The translations under genes were made by a program, and so were the position numbers. This document shows, piece after piece, positions 60,291 through 64,000 of a stretch of DNA of 64,000 bases; position 1 is the stretch's first letter; the number at the start of each line of letters is the position of its first letter. This stretch comes from an uncultured Eubacteriales bacterium (GTDB taxonomy: Bacteria; Bacillota; Clostridia; Peptostreptococcales; Anaerovoracaceae): contig CADAEH010000003.1 of NCBI GenBank assembly GCA_902786855.1, positions 113,915 to 177,914 of the forward strand, read 5' to 3'. A model generated the notes under the pieces. The model was not told the origin of the DNA and did no database searches. It saw only the letters and a list, made by a program, of their open reading frames with translations.

Positions 60291-60513
60291 GTTATCAGAA
60301 AAATGTCCTTCAAGGACGTTTTCAGTTGGAACGAATCCGATAGGATCACTCGTAGCGACAATACTATAGTTTTCCTCTCATGCTTGTTCTGCCTATTTTT
60401 TTCCCTTTTCTTTTATGGCTTTTTTACAGTAAAATTGTTTTATTAACGAAGCATCGAACGGGTCATCAGATAATCCCAAAATGATGTATTAAAAGGGTTA
60501 TAAGGAGACATTT

Positions 60514-63279
60514 ATGAAACGGAAGATATTAATAGGAATCATCCCCGCGTTATTGCTGGCATGCATGGTTTTCACTATGACACATGCACCGTACGCTTAC
60601 GCGGCAGACGGAGATGTTGCGATCATCGTAAGCACAGGAAAAGGATATCAGACCCTTCCGGAAGCCTTTGCGGCTGCAAAGACCGGAGATACGATCAAGC
60701 TTATAGATGATTACGAGTTTACCACGGATAAAATAGATGACACTCACATCACTCTCTCAGATAAAAGACTCACGCTCGATCTGAACGGACATGATTATCG
60801 TTATGAAGATTTTTCGCGACTTGCTAACATGCGTGTAACGCTGCTCAGAATCAGCGGTGACAAAACAGAGTTGCTGATCAAGGACTCCTCCGACAATCAG
60901 GACGGTGAGATCTTTTCTTCAGCAAGAGAGAGACCTATGATCACTGTTTCTAAAATGGCAAAGCTCACTATTATCAGCGGCACACTCCACGGCAATAATG
61001 ATGCTTATACCGGCGCGGTTGCTGTCTTTGGTGAGGGCTATTCAACACCTAAAAACGCATCTTTTGTTGTTAATGGCGGAACTGTTGCCTCAGGAAGAGT
61101 AGCCATCTATGCCACCGATAAAGGTACCGTGACGATCAATAAAGGGATCGTCAGAGCTGAAACAGATGGAGGGGTTTCTTCCCCTGCCATCAGGATCGGG
61201 AAGGGCATCGTAAATATCAGTGGCGGAGAAGTCATTGGTTCTGAACACGGAGTCTCTATTGAAGGCGCTGGTACGCTGACAGCCAAAAACTGCACTATCA
61301 CGGGCAGTGTCGGAGAAGTTAATGAATATTTTACTTATTACCCTGCCGCAGGCATCTCTGCTGAAGCCGGTACTGCAACCATCGGACCGAATTGTGTGAT
61401 TTCCGGTAAAGAAGGCGTATACGCCACCGGCGGTACTGTGACCATCGGAGAAAACACCGAGATCCACGGTAAGACCAATGCCATAGATATCCGCGGCACA
61501 GGCAATGTCACTCTCAACTCCAAGGTGTATGCTGAAGGTGACAGCATAGGCGTCTACATGAAGGGCGGCAGCGCATCCCCTACTGCCACGCTGACGATCA
61601 ATGGAAATGCGGATCCTGTATCATCTGCAGATGATGTGACGATCGTCGGTCATGACAAAGTGTTTGATCTGGCAGGCGGCTATAATGTCACCCTCAATCA
61701 CGGCCGCTATGTGGGTGATTCAACCGTCTTCTCTACTGCCGGCACCGGCACAATGAACATTCCGACAGCATTGGTCAACCGTGATGTCACTTCAGAAATA
61801 CAGGAGAATACGCACATAGCTGATTCAGATAACATGGAAATGTTGCTGCTGGATGACGACAGCTATGGTGCGGCAAAAGACTGGTATCTCATCGGTCAGA
61901 AGAACATCACTCACCATCCTGAAGTCCCGGCGACCTGCCAGGAAGAAGGACGTCTTGAGCACTATTACTGCGAGACCTGCAAACGCTATTTCAATGCAGA
62001 CGGCCATCTGGATGAAAACATAATCTCAGAGGACAGTCTGATCATCCCGAAAGTATCACATAATATAGTAAAGGTTCCAGTCAAGGAATCGACCTGCACT
62101 GAGGCCGGTATCGCAGAGCATTATGAATGCAGTTTCTGCCACGCATGCTTCAGGGATGAAGCCGGCAAGCAACCGGTCACAGCTCAGGAACTGAGTCTGC
62201 CGCTGGCTGACCACCAGCTGACAGAGACACCGGCTGCAGCATCGACCTGCATTGAGCCTGGTAATTCTGCTTACTGGACCTGCAGCGTCTGTAAAAACTA
62301 TTTTGACAAAAACGGTCAGCAGATACAGGAATACTCATGGATCCTGCCGCTGGCTCCGCATCAGCTGATACACCATCCACGGGTCGAGCCTACGACGGAA
62401 GCCACAGGAATAGGAGAATACTGGGAATGCACTGTCTGCGGCAAACTGTTCTCTGACGCATATGGAAATAACTGGATTCCTGCACCGGTCATGATCCCTA
62501 AACTCAAGCCTGCAGATCCCGAGCAGCCTTCGGATCCCGGACAGCCTGCGGATTCCGGACAGTCTTCTCAGCCGAATCCTCCTGCACCCGGCAGCGATCC
62601 CGGCCAGAATGGAGCGGATGGAACACCTGTAGGACCTGGAGCAAGCGCAGCTGCAGCTGAAAGAGCGATCACCGGTATGGTGTCCGATGATGACCCTCAG
62701 GGTACAGTATTCGGAAAAGTCGCGCTCAAGTCACCTAAGCAGACTAAATCATCCATCGACTTGAGTTGGAATCCTGTCCCGAACGCAGCTTCATATGTCA
62801 TTTTCGGTAACAAGTGCGGCAAAGGCATCAAGCCTGTGAAACTTGGCGTCGTCAATGGTACAAGACAGACCGTCAGCACAGTCGTCAATCAGAAAGTTGC
62901 TAAGGGTACATACTACAAATTCCTGGTAGTTGCCCTCGACAGGAACAATACAGTAGTATCGACTTCCAAGGTGATCCACGTTGCGACCAAGGGCGGCAAA
63001 GTCGGAAACCACAAGAAGGTAACTGTAAAGAAGTCAGTTATCAAGAAGGCTAAGAAGCTGAAAGTCGGCAAGAGCCTAAAGCTGAAAGCCAAGGCAGTAC
63101 CGCAGGCTAAAAAACTCAAGGTCAGAAAGCACAGACCTGTTCTGTATGAATCAAGCGACATAAACATCGCTACAGTATCAAAGAAAGGCGTAGTCAAAGC
63201 TAAGAATAAAGGCACATGCTATGTATATGCATACGCACAGAACGGCGTCTTCAAAGCCGTCAAAGTAGTCGTCAAGTAA
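60514..63279 (+). CDS. Secreted beta-helix protein with zinc-ribbon-like repeats and Big_2-like C-terminal cassette
   Basis: This 921-residue protein has several parts. A signal peptide is cut near YAYAADG. Residues 40-430 form a right-handed beta-helix-like region of Gly/Asn/Thr-rich turns (GGTVASGRVAIYATDKGTVT and similar). Four ~55-residue repeats with CxxC pairs lie at about 465-690 (YYCETCKRYF, YECSFCHACF, WTCSVCKNYF, WECTVCGKLF). A Pro/Gln/Asp-rich linker follows. The GADGTPVGPGAS-FN3-KGGKVGNHKK-Big_2 cassette ends the protein and is shared with the 13418-14962 protein. The fourth repeat has lost the upstream Cys. Probably wall-associated; a polysaccharide-binding or lyase role is possible from the beta-helix only. 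Confidence 0.82.
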   Translation: MKRKILIGIIPALLLACMVFTMTHAPYAYAADGDVAIIVSTGKGYQTLPEAFAAAKTGDTIKLIDDYEFTTDKIDDTHITLSDKRLTLDLNGHDYRYEDFSRLANMRVTLLRISGDKTELLIKDSSDNQDGEIFSSARERPMITVSKMAKLTIISGTLHGNNDAYTGAVAVFGEGYSTPKNASFVVNGGTVASGRVAIYATDKGTVTINKGIVRAETDGGVSSPAIRIGKGIVNISGGEVIGSEHGVSIEGAGTLTAKNCTITGSVGEVNEYFTYYPAAGISAEAGTATIGPNCVISGKEGVYATGGTVTIGENTEIHGKTNAIDIRGTGNVTLNSKVYAEGDSIGVYMKGGSASPTATLTINGNADPVSSADDVTIVGHDKVFDLAGGYNVTLNHGRYVGDSTVFSTAGTGTMNIPTALVNRDVTSEIQENTHIADSDNMEMLLLDDDSYGAAKDWYLIGQKNITHHPEVPATCQEEGRLEHYYCETCKRYFNADGHLDENIISEDSLIIPKVSHNIVKVPVKESTCTEAGIAEHYECSFCHACFRDEAGKQPVTAQELSLPLADHQLTETPAAASTCIEPGNSAYWTCSVCKNYFDKNGQQIQEYSWILPLAPHQLIHHPRVEPTTEATGIGEYWECTVCGKLFSDAYGNNWIPAPVMIPKLKPADPEQPSDPGQPADSGQSSQPNPPAPGSDPGQNGADGTPVGPGASAAAAERAITGMVSDDDPQGTVFGKVALKSPKQTKSSIDLSWNPVPNAASYVIFGNKCGKGIKPVKLGVVNGTRQTVSTVVNQKVAKGTYYKFLVVALDRNNTVVSTSKVIHVATKGGKVGNHKKVTVKKSVIKKAKKLKVGKSLKLKAKAVPQAKKLKVRKHRPVLYESSDINIATVSKKGVVKAKNKGTCYVYAYAQNGVFKAVKVVVK

Positions 63280-63300
63280 CCGAAAACTCTGATTATTAAA

Positions 63301-63348
63301 CTGACCCCTTTAGTTAGATCTGAAATCTCTAACTGGGGTCAGTTTTTT
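63301..63348 (+). terminator. Rho-independent terminator
   Basis: CTGACCCC (63301-63308) pairs with GGGGTCAG (63335-63342), with an inner AGTTAGA/TCTAACT stem, followed by six T. It lies 22 bases after the beta-helix protein stop. Confidence 0.92.
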
Positions 63349-63420
63349 GTGAACGGGGTCCATGTACTCTTTGTCGTAGGGGCACACCTACTACTTACTT
63401 GTTACTGATCGGAATCATTT

Positions 63421-63858
63421 TCATGATATCTCCGACAGCTTCTTGTAAATTCTGGCACTGACCTCGGTATAGTATGCCAGATCTGCTGCTGACAAACTGT
63501 CCTCGTCGATCTCGTCCAGCTTTTCCATGACCTCTGTATACTTGTTCATGTAATCCGTGAAGTCGGATAGCATGCTCACAGGATCGTCGGTCTCCTGATA
63601 TTTCTTCATGAACTCAACGTATTCATCGAAGAATTCTTCATAGCTGTCCATGCATTCCTTGAACTCCGGTGTCACCAGAGAGAGATCTGCATCTTCAGCA
63701 GGCTCCTCTGATTCCTCAGGCTCCGCCTGCTCCACTGCTTCAGTCTCCGGCTCATCGGCTGCCTCGGTCTGGGAACCGGCATCATTGCCGTTTCCGCATG
63801 CCGCGCAAACGAGTACCAGCAAGCAAGCCAACATGGCCAGTATCAGCTTTTTACTCAT
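63421..63858 (-). CDS. Lipoprotein (DUF6591-like)
   Basis: The 145-residue product has a lipoprotein signal, SKKLILAMLACLLVLVCAAC, with the lipobox Cys at about residue 21. A Glu/Ala/Pro-rich linker (about 25-60, EAVEQAEPEESEEPAEDADL) and a helical domain follow (MDSYEEFFDEYVEFMKKYQE; DYMNKYTEVMEKLDEIDED). The layout resembles DUF6591 lipoproteins of Clostridia. I chose the ATG at 63858 because AAAGGAG lies seven bases upstream. It would sit on the outer face of the membrane. Function unknown. Confidence 0.75.
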   Translation of the reverse strand: MSKKLILAMLACLLVLVCAACGNGNDAGSQTEAADEPETEAVEQAEPEESEEPAEDADLSLVTPEFKECMDSYEEFFDEYVEFMKKYQETDDPVSMLSDFTDYMNKYTEVMEKLDEIDEDSLSAADLAYYTEVSARIYKKLSEIS

Positions 63859-64000
63859 AATCTTGCTCCTTTCATTGCACAAGAAAAACGTCCTCCGTCG
63901 AGGCAATGTCATTAAGTTAAGGTGACTTAGAGAAATACTCTCTCGCCAGAAATGGTGAGGGGGTATTTTTTCATACGGCTTTTCAAATATCGCTTGACAA

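Noticed and set aside
60295-60325. TGTCCTT/AAGGACG hairpin after the DUF4176 gene
   Set aside because: Short, no U-run on the plus strand and next to a better terminator; no separate role supported.
1-64000. tRNA or rRNA genes
   Set aside because: I saw no cloverleaf or rRNA-like stretches in the gaps between genes; a dedicated tRNA/rRNA scan would settle it.

Overview
The window looks like a chromosomal stretch of a Bacillota bacterium of the class Clostridia, probably host-associated. The reasons are AAAGGAGG-type ribosome-binding sites, a type II-A CRISPR-Cas locus, DUF3847/MobL mobile genes, DUF4176 and type VII-secretion-like genes, and large Cna-B/SpaA-type surface proteins. I cannot name a genus from sequence alone. 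Composition changes by eye: the left 28 kb is mid-GC, while about 28.3-45.3 kb and the cas genes are more AT-rich, which fits acquisition by transfer.

Layout. (1) 1-12396, minus: the first 4132 codons of one giant secreted adhesin whose C-terminus lies off the left edge, with a complex promoter region at 12.4-12.8 kb. (2) 12.8-28.2 kb, nearly all minus: small chromosomal enzymes, namely an ATC-hydrolase-like protein, a secreted Big_2 protein, GNAT, DUF1801, two DEDDh exonucleases, an esterase, a macro domain protein, two nitroreductases, an Smr protein, DNA polymerase IV, Nudix, HAD, YhbY, ADP-ribosylglycohydrolase, KptA and a radical SAM protein. (3) 28.26-44.03 kb, minus: a defence-like island. 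It has an HNH protein with a PD-(D/E)xK-like partner, a UvrD-like helicase carrying a nuclease insertion, zinc ribbons and an RQC-like end, a PLD-DEAD-DUF3427 helicase, an immunity-type GTPase, a deoxyribosyltransferase-like protein, and a tight three-gene operon around a 931-residue PLD protein that ends in a PcrA-like Tudor domain. A 26-bp direct repeat and a DUF2075-like gene remnant mark joints in the island. (4) 45.3-49.1 kb: a mobilisable-element core (VapE, MobL relaxase, DUF3847) with an iteron-like repeat cluster and an oriT-like site, but no visible integrase.

(5) 49.1-56.35 kb: a type II-A CRISPR-Cas system in the order tracrRNA (divergent), cas9, cas1, cas2, csn2, leader, array. 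The array has 15 intact repeats, 15 spacers and a degenerate terminal repeat. The cas1 gene is split by a -1 frameshift exactly at a G_GGA_AAA heptamer, so adaptation is either lost or depends on recoding. (6) 56.5-57.6 kb: two small mobile-element-type genes abutting a truncated serpin gene. (7) 58.1-60.2 kb, plus: a small type VII-secretion-like module (effector-like protein, two DUF4176 proteins, a membrane protein). (8) 60.5-63.9 kb: a secreted beta-helix protein that shares its C-terminal cassette with the 13.4-15.0 kb protein, then a lipoprotein.

How they work together: regions 1, 2 (one gene) and 8 encode surface proteins, two of them with a shared putative wall-attachment end. Regions 3-5 form a continuous anti-invader and mobile-element zone in which CRISPR, helicase/nuclease genes and a mobilisable element sit side by side. 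The candidate undescribed system is the three-gene operon at 38952-44030, with the neighbouring helicase/HNH group as a second candidate.
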